A DNA stretch of 52,381 nt from JBBRTJ01 sp038244535 (lineage in GTDB: Bacteria > Actinomycetota > Acidimicrobiia > Acidimicrobiales > Ilumatobacteraceae), in contig JBBRTJ010000008.1 of NCBI GenBank assembly GCA_038244535.1, positions 1 to 52,381 on the forward strand, read 5' to 3'. The position numbers and the translations under genes are program-made. This document shows, one piece after another, positions 41,106-50,099 of this stretch. Within the stretch, counting starts at the first letter, position 1; each line of letters opens with the position of its first letter. Under the pieces are notes generated by a model. That model had not been told where the DNA came from. It made no database searches and saw nothing but the letters and a program-made list of their open reading frames with translations.

Positions 41106-41942
41106 TCAGTCGCCTGACTGGGCCAGCTCGCGGAGGTCGCGGAAGCCGATCAGTGCCACCCCGGCACGGGCGAGCTCGGCCCGCAGCCCGTCGGGAGCGG
41201 TGACGAGAAGGAGGTCGTCGACCCAGGCCTCCCAGCGCGGCGACAAGGCCCGCACCTCGGGGGTGTCGGCGGCCGGCTGCACGTGCAGCTCGGTGACGCC
41301 TGGTTCCAGGTCGGCGATGGCCTGGGTGATGCGAGCCCGGCTCCCTGCTTGTCGGGCCGGGACGAAGTGATCGGGGAACACAACGCCCTCGTCGCCGGCC
41401 AGCTGGCGGAACGGGAAGCCCGCTTCGCGCTCTGCCGCGCCACTGGGCAGGCGGATGGGCAGACGGAACTCGACGGCGAGATCGAGGTAGACGTCGAAGA
41501 ACTCCGGGCGCAGCGTGAGTGCGGACAGGTGCGTGGTGATGTGGCTCACGTCGAAGCCCCAGACGATGGCGCGCTCGATCTGGGCCCGGCACTCGCGACG
41601 CACCTCGTCGAGGTCGGCGTGGTCCCACAGGTCTTCGACCGTGCGAGGAAAGCCACCCTCGCCGTCGAGCAGGCTGGGGGCCATGGTGATCGGCCCCCAG
41701 CGGTACAGCTCGTGCTCGGCGTTGAGGGTGAGGTGCACCCCGATGTCCTCGCCGCGATAGCGAGCGGCGGCCTCACGGGCCCACGGCGCCGGCACCATCA
41801 GCGACGCGCTCGTGGCCACGCCGTCGCGAAGGGCCTCGAAGATGCCGACGTTGGCGGCGTGGCTGCACCCGAGGTCGTCGCACGACACGATCACGACCCG
41901 ATCAGTCGATGCGAAACCGAGACGTTCGGCCAGCGCGGTCAT
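41106..41942 (-). CDS. ChbG/HpnK (YdjC-like) carbohydrate deacetylase
   Basis: 278 residues. VIVSCDDLGCSHAANVGIFEAL is the YdjC-family start with the metal-binding Asp pair, followed by GVHLTLNAEH and the ITTHLSALTLRPEFF region with His ligands. Related enzymes deacetylate chitooligosaccharides or hopanoid sugars; the C-terminal part here is a typical actinobacterial variant with unknown substrate. The second Met is chosen because TAGCTT ends 7 nt before it; the first gives three more residues. Confidence 0.83.
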   Translation of the reverse strand: MTALAERLGFASTDRVVIVSCDDLGCSHAANVGIFEALRDGVATSASLMVPAPWAREAAARYRGEDIGVHLTLNAEHELYRWGPITMAPSLLDGEGGFPRTVEDLWDHADLDEVRRECRAQIERAIVWGFDVSHITTHLSALTLRPEFFDVYLDLAVEFRLPIRLPSGAAEREAGFPFRQLAGDEGVVFPDHFVPARQAGSRARITQAIADLEPGVTELHVQPAADTPEVRALSPRWEAWVDDLLLVTAPDGLRAELARAGVALIGFRDLRELAQSGD

Positions 41943-41949
41943 GGCGGGC

Positions 41950-41955
41950 AAGCTA
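41950..41955 (-). promoter_or_regulatory. Probable leaderless -10 of the ChbG-like gene
   Basis: TAGCTT on the minus strand ends 7 nt before ATG 41942. It overlaps the stop of the upstream nuclease gene. Confidence 0.5.
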
Positions 41956-42501
41956 CCCGGAGGCCGGCGCTCCGAAGCTCGGACACGCTCCCCACAGCCC
42001 GAGCCGTGCGGCCTTGGCTGCTGCTACCGCCGTCGTGAACTCACGCTCATGGGCGGTGTTGGGCCGGATGGTGAGGGTGTTGGCGTAGCCCCGCTGCGCG
42101 AGCACGAGGTTGACGAAGAGCCCGTCGCTGGCCCGGTAGGTGTAGGCGAGCAGCCGGTCGTAGGTGTCGCGCGCCTCGGTGTCGCGCTCGAGCCGTAGTC
42201 GCGTGCCGGCGGGGAGCAGCGACATGGTGAAGGTCGAGGCCTCCTTGCCGTAGCAGCCGACCGGACGGTTGGGCGCCACGCTCTCGGGGGTGTCGATGCC
42301 GATGAGCCGCACCCGCTCCTGCCGGCCCCCGACCTCGGCCACGATCGTGTCGCCGTCGACCACCCGCACCACCGTGGCGTTGCCGTCCGCGGTGAGGGCC
42401 TTGCCGCCGCTGCTCGTCGGGGCGCTGGTGCCCGGTGCGCCGGCGCCGCACGCGGACAACACAAGGACCACGCCCACCGCCACCGCTGCCTGCCGCCACA
42501 T
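41953..42501 (-). CDS. Secreted thermonuclease-like lipoprotein (SNase fold)
   Basis: 182 residues. Signal peptide with lipobox LSAC. VVDGDTIVAEVGGRQERVRL and IGIDTPES are the SNase metal and active-site segments, with later Glu/Arg positions and DTYDRLLAYTY. Such enzymes cut DNA or RNA outside the cell with Ca2+. It ends 10 bp before the ChbG-like start on the same strand. A weak CACACT hexamer lies 7 nt before the ATG. Confidence 0.87.
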   Translation of the reverse strand: MWRQAAVAVGVVLVLSACGAGAPGTSAPTSSGGKALTADGNATVVRVVDGDTIVAEVGGRQERVRLIGIDTPESVAPNRPVGCYGKEASTFTMSLLPAGTRLRLERDTEARDTYDRLLAYTYRASDGLFVNLVLAQRGYANTLTIRPNTAHEREFTTAVAAAKAARLGLWGACPSFGAPASG

Positions 42502-42611
42502 GGGGGCAAGTGTGCCAGGAGGGTGTGACGGAGTTGTCCGGCTCAGGTCTGGAACAGATCCAGGCCCGGGGGCACGTTGTTTCGGACCATGAGACAGCGT
42601 GCCTCGCATAG

Positions 42612-42681
42612 TTGACGATGTCGATCCCTCCCTGCCACACTCCCACCCCGACGGACCAGAGCGGGCCCGTCAGGGTGGAGG
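42612..42681 (+). promoter_or_regulatory. Promoter and strong ribosome-binding site of the beta-helix gene
   Basis: TTGACG (42612-42617) with CACACT 18 bp later (42636-42641) is a possible promoter. GTGGAGG (42675-42681) is a strong Shine-Dalgarno 7 nt before ATG 42689, unusual in a window of mostly leaderless starts. Confidence 0.5.
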
Positions 42682-42688
42682 AAAACCC

Positions 42689-45600
42689 ATGAAGGCATCG
42701 TGTCCGTCCTGGTCGAGGCGGCTTGCTGCCGCAGTGGCGCTGGCTCTGCCCGCCACGAGCCTCGTGGTCATCGTCGGGGCGCCTCCGGCTGCAGCCACAG
42801 CTGTCACCACGATCGTGGTCAAGCCGAGCACCGTCGTATCGACCGGGTGGCTGGTCAACGACGAAGGCCTCTACCCGGCGGCGCCCGACGTGCAGTTCGT
42901 CACCGGCCCCTCCGCCCCGTCCGCGCCTGATGCGGGTGGCAGCGTCCAGCTCTCGATCCCGCCCGCAAGCATCTCCCGGCCGATCCTTTCGCACGCCGTC
43001 ACGATCGGCCTCGGGTCGATCAGCTCGCTCGCCTACACGACCTACACCCAGGCCTCGGCCGGCTCGCCGCCGGTCAACGCCACGACGCTGCAGCTCGAGA
43101 TCAACGACGGCGTCTCCGGCCTCAGCCCCTACCAGGGCCGCCTCGTGTTCGAGCCGTCGGTGCAGTCCAGCCCGTCGACGCTTGGCGCCTGGCAGAGCTG
43201 GGACGCGCTCGCCGGCACGTGGTGGGGTTCTCGCGCCCCCTTCGCCACGGTGTGCCCGCAGTCGACACCGTGCACGTGGGGCCAGGTGCTCAGCGCCTTC
43301 CCGTCCGCCTTCGTGAACGGATTCGTCCACCTGCGCTCCGGCGGCCCCTGGTCCCAGACCACGGACAACGTCGGTTCGCTCACCGTGAACACGACCACCT
43401 GGGACTTCGAGCCAGAGACTGCCTGCACCACCACGTGCTACGTCGACGCCGCCACCGGTAGCGACAGCTACGGCGGCGACACCGCCACGTCGGCCAAGAA
43501 GACGATCCAGGCCGGCATCGATGCGGTGCAAGGAGGTGGCACCGTGCGCGTCCTTCCGGGCAACTACAGCGAGACCGCGACCAACCGTTCCCCGGTCTTC
43601 GGCGGCACCTACGACTTCGGCCTGTTCTTCGGCGACGACAAGGCCGGCGTCAGCGTCATCGGCGTCGATTCCTCTGATCTGCCGATCACCAACGCGGCCG
43701 CCTTGCAGGCCCACGTCACCACCAACTCCACGGCCAACTTCGGTCCGGACGGGGTGTTCGTTCAGGGTGACAACGTCACCATCCAGGGCCTCGACATCGG
43801 CCAGAACACGGGCGGGGGCAACAAGACCCTCGAGGTGCTCGGCAACGGTTTCAGCTTCGTCGACAACACCATCAGCGACGACGCCGGCAGCTTGTACTTC
43901 AACGACGCCCGCTTCGACAGCGGAACCGACACCTCGCACATCCAGGCCTACACGGTCACCGGCAACCGCTTCCTGAACGCCACCAGCATCGATCTGACGA
44001 GCGGCGCCGGCTACAGCGGACCGGTCAGCGGCCGCACGATCACCGGCAACACCTTCGACATGACGAACACCAACTACACGATCACCTGGCCGGCGGTGAG
44101 CTTCAACGGCACTGGTACCGGGGTTCCGTGGTTCTTGTACGGCACCGGCGGCGCCATCATCACCGGCAACACCTTCCAGAACAACGCCGGCGCCCAGTGG
44201 GTCCGGGCCCGTGGCACCTACGACAACAGCCAGTTCGACTGGTCGACCATGTGGTTGTCCAACACCTTCGACCGGGCCACGGTGGCCCTGGCCACGACCA
44301 GCCCCTTCGCTCCAGAGGAGAGCTCGTACACGAGCGGCTCGTACCAGTTCAACCACGTCCGCATGATCGGTGCCGTCATCGGTGGCGCCCCCGGCGACCC
44401 CCGCAACGGTGCTCTGCAGCAGGTCCAACCCAACGACACGGTGCTCGTGAAGGCCGGCACCTACAACGAGGACGTCACCGTCTCGACCGCCGGGGTCACC
44501 GTCCAGGGCGAGAACTACGCCACGACCACCGTGGTGGGCCCGGTCGGCGGCTCGGGGTCGACGGTCTACGTGAACGTCCCCAACGTCACCATCACCGGCT
44601 TCACGATCACACGAGCAGGCAACAACGCCGCAGCCTGGAACACCGCGCTCAACACCGCAGGCATCGCCTTTCAGAGCAGCACCGGTGGCCACGTCTTCAA
44701 CAACGTCATCACGAAGAACCGCACCGGCATCGACATCAACAACCACCAAGGCGTGTTGGTCGAGGACAACGACATCGTCGACAACCGCACCGGCCTTGTG
44801 GTGCGCAACAACGTGTCGAGCACGAACATCACCCACAACCGCATCGACAACAACTGGACGTTGGGCATCGTGTTCATCGCCCAGCCGCCCGAGGCCACCA
44901 CGGCGATGTCGGTCACGGAGAACTCCTTCGTGGGCGACTGGTACGGCGGGTTCGACCAGCGGGCCGCCCTGCCTGCCCACGTCGCGGCGCAGCGCAACTG
45001 GTGGGGGACCACCCTGCCGCTCACGAGCACCTCGGTTCCCGGCGAGCCCGGGTACGCGGGGCAGATCCCCGTCGAGTTCGGTGGCATCGCCGTCCCGCCG
45101 CTCACGACGGTCGGTGACATGACCGGGGCCGGCTCCGGCCTCCTCGACTACAGCCCGTGGCTCGGCGTCGGCACCAACTTCGCCACCGGTCCGGGCTTCC
45201 GCCCGGCCGCAGGCCCGCTCTACGGCATCCCGACCGAGCTGCGCATCACGACCCAGCCGGTGCTCGGCCAGACCGGCGGCCCGCTCGGCGTTCAGCCGGT
45301 GGTCCAGGCCACCGACGCCGCCGGCAACCTCGGCATCGGCTTCACCGGCACCGTCACCGCGGCCAAGGGCATCGGGTCCGACGTCGCCGGCACGCTCGAC
45401 GGCCCGGTCACGGCCAACGCCGTCGCCGGCGTGGCCACCTTCGCCGGCCTCTCCATCAGCCGGCCGCTGACCTACACCTTGGCGTTCACGTCTCCTGGGC
45501 TCACCGGGGTCACCTCGGATCCGTTCACGGTGAACGGCGACGTCGACTGCACCACCGTCTGCTACGTCGACGGGACCCTTGGCAACGACCTCTACCCGGG

Positions 45601-47755
45601 CTCGATGGCCTTGCCGAAGAAGACGGTGCAGGGCGGCGTGGACGCCGTCACGCCCGGGGGCACCGTCCACGTGGTGGCCGGGACCTACTCGCTGGGCACG
45701 GCCGTCTCGATCGCCAAGAGCCTCAGCCTCCTCGGCCCGAACGTGGGCATCTCGCCCAACGACCCAGTCACACCGACGACGGCCAACCCGGCCCGAGTCG
45801 CTGAGGCCACCCTGGCCGTCACCGGCGCCAACCGCGCCCTCAACATCGGTGCCGCCAACGTCATCGTCGACGGCTTCCGGGTCACCGACTCCGGCGTGAC
45901 CACGGGCTACGTCAACGACACCCTCATCGGGGCTGGGACGAACTACGGAGGCGACGCCCCCGGTGTGGCTGTGCGCAACAACGTCTTCGATGGCGTCACC
46001 CGCACCGCGGTGTACTTCAACGGTCCGACGCTCATGAGTGGTGGCAGCATCGACGACAACCGGGTCGTCAACCCGGCCCGGGCCTCCGGTTGCGGTGCGG
46101 GAGCCACGGCCATCACAGGCTGCGGGTTCCAAGTGTTCAACCCGTGGGTCACCGACAACCTGTCGGTCCAGCGCAACGTGTTCCTGCTGAACGCCGGCGA
46201 CGGTGGCCGGATCCGGGGGATCAACGCCTCCGACGCCCAGCACGTCACGATCAAGGACAACACGTTCGCCGGCAAGTGCATCTTCACCTGCGTGGCCGTG
46301 ACCAACTCCACCAGCAACGTCATGGTCGAGGGCAACACCTTCCACATCACCGCCGGCAACGCCTTCCAACTCCATCCGACCTGGTCGTCGGGTTCGGTCA
46401 CGGTGCGTTCCAACATCTTCGACGAGCCCAACGACTACGCGCTGGCCATCGACAACCCGACGGCCAACCTGGGCAGTGTCTCGATCACCCGTAACGCCAT
46501 CACCGCCGGGGGCGTCCGCAACGCGGCGGCCCAGTCCGCGCCGGCCACCTGCAACTGGTGGGGAGCCAACACGGGCCCGGTCCCGGCCCAGAACTCCGGA
46601 CCGGTCACGGCGTACCCGTGGCTCGGCTCGAGTGTGCTCACCGGGCCGTGCACCACGCCGACCGTCTCGATCACTGGTCCGAGCACCGTGGCCAAGCCGG
46701 CCAGCGGCACCACCACGCTCACCTACACCGTCACGTTGTCGCAGACGCCACTGGCACCGGTCAGCGTCACCGCGGCCACGGTGGACGGCACCGCAGTGGC
46801 GGGCACCGACTTCGTGGGCAACAGCCAACTGCTCTCCTGGACGGCGCTCGACGCGGTGCTCACCCGCACCATCACCGTCACGGTGAACGGCTCGGGGGCC
46901 TACTCGCCGGACAAGTCCTTCTCGGTGGCCCTCGGGAGCCCGTTGGCGAGCGTGACGATCGTGGTGCCCGACACGGTCACCACCACGATCACCAGCACCA
47001 AGCCCAAGGTCACCATCGCCTCGGCGGTGCTGCCCCGACCGGCGTCGGGAACATCGATCATGGCCTTCTCGGTCAGCCTCAACCGTCCGGCCACGGTGCC
47101 GGTGTCGGTGGTGGCCAGCACCAGTGACGGCACGGCGATCGCGGGTGTCGACTACGTCGCCACCAGCCAGACGCTGACGTTCTCACCTGGTCAGCAGAGC
47201 CTCACCGCCCTGGTGACGATCTTGTCCAGCTCGTCGGCCGGCACGAAGCAGTTCACCATGACGCTGGGGAGCCTTGACCCTGCGATCGATGCCGCTGGTT
47301 CGGCGTTGACCTCGACGGGCACCATCACCGGTCCCGGCCTGCCGAAGCTGAAGCTCACAGTCCTGGGTTCCAACACCGTCACCAACCCCGGACTTGTGGG
47401 CGCCGTGCCGAACACGACGCTCGTCACCTTCCAGATCACCCGGTCTGGCACGACTGGTTCGCTCAACCGCACCAGCACCGTGCAGTGGGAGACGTCGGGC
47501 GGCACCGCCGTCGGTTGCGCGACCGTGCCGCCGACGAACCTCGGCTCCCCGCCGTGCAACTACGTGATCGAGGTCCCGACCTTGGTCACGTTCCTGCCCG
47601 GCGAGACGGTCAAGACCGTCACGGTCACCGTCGTCGGGGTGAAGACCTCCACCATCCCGGTCTCCGGAGGGCGCAAGTTCACCGTGCTGCTCGCCAACCC
47701 GACGGGCAGCTTGCTCGTCTCGCCGAGCAAGCAGATCATCAAGATCATCCGTTAG
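42689..47755 (+). CDS. Giant secreted protein: two parallel beta-helix blocks and three Calx-beta domains
   Basis: 1688 residues. A signal peptide (SRRLAAAVALALPATSLVVI, cleavage near PPAAATA) directs secretion. After an N-terminal beta-rich domain, the first block begins near residue 248 with TCYVDAATGSDSYGGD and a right-handed beta-helix (many NxFxxN, GNTF and NxITG turns). An Ig-like insert (LRITTQPVLGQTGG) precedes the second block near 956 (VCYVDGTLGNDLYPGS). Three Calx-beta domains follow (from about 1323, 1439 and 1551), with TVDGTAVAGTDF and TSDGTAIAGVDY. No LPXTG, membrane anchor or catalytic motif is seen, so a surface or matrix adhesin is likely. The extension before 42689 is rejected because the SD is here. 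Confidence 0.88.
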   Translation: MKASCPSWSRRLAAAVALALPATSLVVIVGAPPAAATAVTTIVVKPSTVVSTGWLVNDEGLYPAAPDVQFVTGPSAPSAPDAGGSVQLSIPPASISRPILSHAVTIGLGSISSLAYTTYTQASAGSPPVNATTLQLEINDGVSGLSPYQGRLVFEPSVQSSPSTLGAWQSWDALAGTWWGSRAPFATVCPQSTPCTWGQVLSAFPSAFVNGFVHLRSGGPWSQTTDNVGSLTVNTTTWDFEPETACTTTCYVDAATGSDSYGGDTATSAKKTIQAGIDAVQGGGTVRVLPGNYSETATNRSPVFGGTYDFGLFFGDDKAGVSVIGVDSSDLPITNAAALQAHVTTNSTANFGPDGVFVQGDNVTIQGLDIGQNTGGGNKTLEVLGNGFSFVDNTISDDAGSLYFNDARFDSGTDTSHIQAYTVTGNRFLNATSIDLTSGAGYSGPVSGRTITGNTFDMTNTNYTITWPAVSFNGTGTGVPWFLYGTGGAIITGNTFQNNAGAQWVRARGTYDNSQFDWSTMWLSNTFDRATVALATTSPFAPEESSYTSGSYQFNHVRMIGAVIGGAPGDPRNGALQQVQPNDTVLVKAGTYNEDVTVSTAGVTVQGENYATTTVVGPVGGSGSTVYVNVPNVTITGFTITRAGNNAAAWNTALNTAGIAFQSSTGGHVFNNVITKNRTGIDINNHQGVLVEDNDIVDNRTGLVVRNNVSSTNITHNRIDNNWTLGIVFIAQPPEATTAMSVTENSFVGDWYGGFDQRAALPAHVAAQRNWWGTTLPLTSTSVPGEPGYAGQIPVEFGGIAVPPLTTVGDMTGAGSGLLDYSPWLGVGTNFATGPGFRPAAGPLYGIPTELRITTQPVLGQTGGPLGVQPVVQATDAAGNLGIGFTGTVTAAKGIGSDVAGTLDGPVTANAVAGVATFAGLSISRPLTYTLAFTSPGLTGVTSDPFTVNGDVDCTTVCYVDGTLGNDLYPGSMALPKKTVQGGVDAVTPGGTVHVVAGTYSLGTAVSIAKSLSLLGPNVGISPNDPVTPTTANPARVAEATLAVTGANRALNIGAANVIVDGFRVTDSGVTTGYVNDTLIGAGTNYGGDAPGVAVRNNVFDGVTRTAVYFNGPTLMSGGSIDDNRVVNPARASGCGAGATAITGCGFQVFNPWVTDNLSVQRNVFLLNAGDGGRIRGINASDAQHVTIKDNTFAGKCIFTCVAVTNSTSNVMVEGNTFHITAGNAFQLHPTWSSGSVTVRSNIFDEPNDYALAIDNPTANLGSVSITRNAITAGGVRNAAAQSAPATCNWWGANTGPVPAQNSGPVTAYPWLGSSVLTGPCTTPTVSITGPSTVAKPASGTTTLTYTVTLSQTPLAPVSVTAATVDGTAVAGTDFVGNSQLLSWTALDAVLTRTITVTVNGSGAYSPDKSFSVALGSPLASVTIVVPDTVTTTITSTKPKVTIASAVLPRPASGTSIMAFSVSLNRPATVPVSVVASTSDGTAIAGVDYVATSQTLTFSPGQQSLTALVTILSSSSAGTKQFTMTLGSLDPAIDAAGSALTSTGTITGPGLPKLKLTVLGSNTVTNPGLVGAVPNTTLVTFQITRSGTTGSLNRTSTVQWETSGGTAVGCATVPPTNLGSPPCNYVIEVPTLVTFLPGETVKTVTVTVVGVKTSTIPVSGGRKFTVLLANPTGSLLVSPSKQIIKIIR

Positions 47756-47784
47756 GCCCGAGACCGACCCGTCCGTTCGGCCAT

Positions 47785-47828
47785 TCTGCGCCGCCTCGTT
47801 CTCATCGTTGAGAACCAGGCGGCGCAGA
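47785..47828 (+). terminator. Long hairpin terminator (dispersed hairpin family 2, copy 2)
   Basis: TCTGCGCCGCCT pairs with AGGCGGCGCAGA and GTTCTCA with TGAGAAC, with one C/C mismatch and a TCGT loop: a 19-bp stem just after the beta-helix stop. No U-tract follows. Its right half recurs upstream of the channel-like gene. Confidence 0.7.
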
Positions 47829-47954
47829 TCGGTCCGCCACGTGCGAACTTGTGCGTCCAACGAGCGGCCTGGCGGCCTTCGCCTCACCAGCTGGGGTGGC
47901 GGCGGGGCAGGCGTGGCGGCGGGGCGGGAGGGACTGTGCGCCGGCCCGGCCGCG

Positions 47955-49400
47955 CTACAGGCGCTCGTCGCGCAGGGCGCTGCGGCGAACCTTGCCGGCG
48001 TCGTCGCGCACGGACCAGTCGACGTACTCGATGGTGCGAGGCACCTTGTAGCGAACGAGGCGCTCGCCGAGGAACACCCGCAGCTCGTCGTCGCTGACCG
48101 TCTGGCCCTCGCCCACCTGGACCACGGCGTGCACCGCGTTGCCGAGGTCCTCGTGCGGCAGCCCGATGACCGCGCAGCTCACGATGGCGGGGTGCTCGAG
48201 CAGGGCTGACTCGACCTCGGCCGGGTAGATGTTGGCGCCCCCCGACAGGATCATGTCGCTGCGCCGGTCGGCCAGGTAGAGGTAGCCGTCGGCATCCATC
48301 GAGCCGAGGTCGCCAAGGCTCTCCCACCCGTCGCCGAGCGTGCGGGCCTCGGCCCCGACGTACTGGTAGGTGGGCTTGCCGATCGAGCGCATGTACACCT
48401 CGCCGATCTCACCGGGCGGGAGATCCTCGCCGTCGAGGTCGACGATCTTCATCTCGCCCCCGACCACCCGCCCTACCGACCCGCGGTGGTCCATCCACTC
48501 GTCGCCCCGAATGATGGTGACGGCCTGCGCCTCGGTGCCGGCGTAGAGCTCCCACAGCCGCTCGCCTCCGAGCCAGCCGATGAACGCCTCCTTCAGCCAC
48601 GGTGGGCACGGCGCCGCCATGTGCCAGATCACCTCGAGCGACGACAGGTCGTAACGATCACGGACCTCGTCGGGGAGGCGCCAGATGCGTTGCATCATCG
48701 TGGGGACCAGCAGCACGAACGTCGCCCGGTGGCGGTCGATGGCGGCCAGCGTGGCCTCGGCGTCGAAGCGGGGGAGCACGACGATGTGGTTGCCCCGCAC
48801 GAGGCCGGTGGTCGAGCTCGAGAATGGTGCGTTGTGGTAGAGCGGCCCCGGCACGACGTGGCAACCCTCGAGGCCGGCCCTCAGCGCCGGTGCGCTCTCA
48901 GTGTCGAACGACGCCGGGTCGCCGGACAGGATGAGCTTCGGCCGCCCCGTCGAGCCTCCCGACGTCGGCGCCTTCCACACCGGTGAGATCCGGTCGGGGA
49001 GCGGCTCGGCCGACAGTGCCCGGTCGGGCTCGTACCCGATGGGCAGGACCTGCCGTCCGGGGTGGGCGGCGGGGTCGGCGCCCACGACCAGCCGGGCGTC
49101 GGCCAGCTCGACGATGGCCTGGCGCTCACGGTCGGGCAGCCGGTATGACACCGGCTGCGGCACCGCCCCGAGCTTCCACACGGCGACCGCGGCGACGTAG
49201 GCCTCGACGCTGTTGGGGAGCGCGAGCGTGACCAGGTCACCCTCGCCCACCCCGAGCTCGCCGTAGGCGCGGGCGAGGCGGTTCGAGCGGGCTTCGAGCT
49301 CGCCCCGGGTGATGGTGTCGTCCTCACAGGTGACCGCGGGGCGGTCGGGGTCGGCCTGGGCGAGGGTGGTGATGGCCCGACTGAACGAGATCAACGGCAC
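47955..49400 (-). CDS. Acyl-CoA synthetase (AMP-dependent ligase)
   Basis: 481 residues. It activates a carboxylic acid with ATP and joins it to CoA. APTSGGSTGRPKLIL is the phosphate-binding A3 motif; ELYAGTEAQAVTI, GDLGSMDADGYLYLADRR and SGGANIYPAEVE are A5, A7/A8 and hinge regions. The C-terminal Lys-bearing segment is DDAGKVRRSAL; the A10 Lys is placed as usual. It is of the FadD/caiC-like group with unknown acid. The GTG at 49400 follows TAGGTT by 8 nt. The neighbouring thiolase and dehydrogenases suggest acyl degradation. Confidence 0.9.
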   Translation of the reverse strand: MPLISFSRAITTLAQADPDRPAVTCEDDTITRGELEARSNRLARAYGELGVGEGDLVTLALPNSVEAYVAAVAVWKLGAVPQPVSYRLPDRERQAIVELADARLVVGADPAAHPGRQVLPIGYEPDRALSAEPLPDRISPVWKAPTSGGSTGRPKLILSGDPASFDTESAPALRAGLEGCHVVPGPLYHNAPFSSSTTGLVRGNHIVVLPRFDAEATLAAIDRHRATFVLLVPTMMQRIWRLPDEVRDRYDLSSLEVIWHMAAPCPPWLKEAFIGWLGGERLWELYAGTEAQAVTIIRGDEWMDHRGSVGRVVGGEMKIVDLDGEDLPPGEIGEVYMRSIGKPTYQYVGAEARTLGDGWESLGDLGSMDADGYLYLADRRSDMILSGGANIYPAEVESALLEHPAIVSCAVIGLPHEDLGNAVHAVVQVGEGQTVSDDELRVFLGERLVRYKVPRTIEYVDWSVRDDAGKVRRSALRDERL

Positions 49401-49408
49401 GGCCGGCG

Positions 49409-49455
49409 AACCTATCGGCCTGGTCTGAGCCAGGGCTACTGTCGAAGCGAGGGGG
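49409..49455. promoter_or_regulatory. Divergent promoters, acyl-CoA ligase and DUF998 genes
   Basis: TAGGTT on the minus strand (49414-49409) ends 8 nt before GTG 49400. TACTGT on the plus strand (49437-49442) precedes GAGGGGG (around 49449-49455) and GTG 49461. Confidence 0.5.
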
Positions 49456-49460
49456 CGACC

Positions 49461-50099
49461 GTGGCACCAGGAGGTTCGGGAGCAGTTCGGGTCGCCGCCG
49501 TCGCCGGGATCGTCGGGCCGGCGGCGTTCGTGGCGGCCTGGTCGATCGGCGCCGCCGTCACTGCCGTCGACTACTCCATGATCGACGATCCCATCAGCCG
49601 CCTGGCCGCCGTGGGGGCGGACACCCGAGTGCTGATGACCGGCGGCTTCGTGGCCTTCGGACTCGCTCTGCCCGTGTACGCCTGGTCCCTTCGTCAGCTT
49701 GGTCTGGGGGCGGCGTGGATCACGGCCGCGGGCACGGGCCTGGCCACCTTGGCGGTGGCGGCGGCCCCGCTCGATCACTCGGCTCGCGTCGACACGCTGC
49801 ACGGGGTGTTCGCCACGATCGGCTACGTCACGTTGGCGGCGACGCCGGTGCTGGCGTCACGCTCCCTTCGCCGCCGCGGCCACCACGCGCTGGCGACAGG
49901 AGGGCTGGCGGCCGCGGCCGTCGCCGCGGTCGCTCTCGCGCTCACCGCGACGAACCTGCCGACGGGGCTGTTCCAACGACTGGGTCTGACCGTCGGCGAC
50001 CTGTGGATCGCCGCCTGCGCGGCAGCGATCGCCACCGGGCGCATCGGCCCTCGGCCCAGCGGGACCCATGATCGAGAGGGGCCTACAGGCGCTCGATGA
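49461..50099 (+). CDS. DUF998-like multipass membrane protein
   Basis: 212 residues with six hydrophobic segments. YSMIDDPISRLAAVGADTR after the first helix matches the D-x-I-S-x-L/A-type motif of DUF998 proteins, whose function is unknown. A GTG start with a GAGGGGG element is used. The end overlaps the convergent thiolase by 17 bp. Confidence 0.75.
   Translation: MAPGGSGAVRVAAVAGIVGPAAFVAAWSIGAAVTAVDYSMIDDPISRLAAVGADTRVLMTGGFVAFGLALPVYAWSLRQLGLGAAWITAAGTGLATLAVAAAPLDHSARVDTLHGVFATIGYVTLAATPVLASRSLRRRGHHALATGGLAAAAVAAVALALTATNLPTGLFQRLGLTVGDLWIAACAAAIATGRIGPRPSGTHDREGPTGAR

Noticed and set aside
42047..46828. A 1593-codon minus-strand frame opposite the beta-helix gene
   Set aside because: Antisense shadow of a well-supported secreted protein; composition rich in Gly, Asp, Val and Arg, with no domains.
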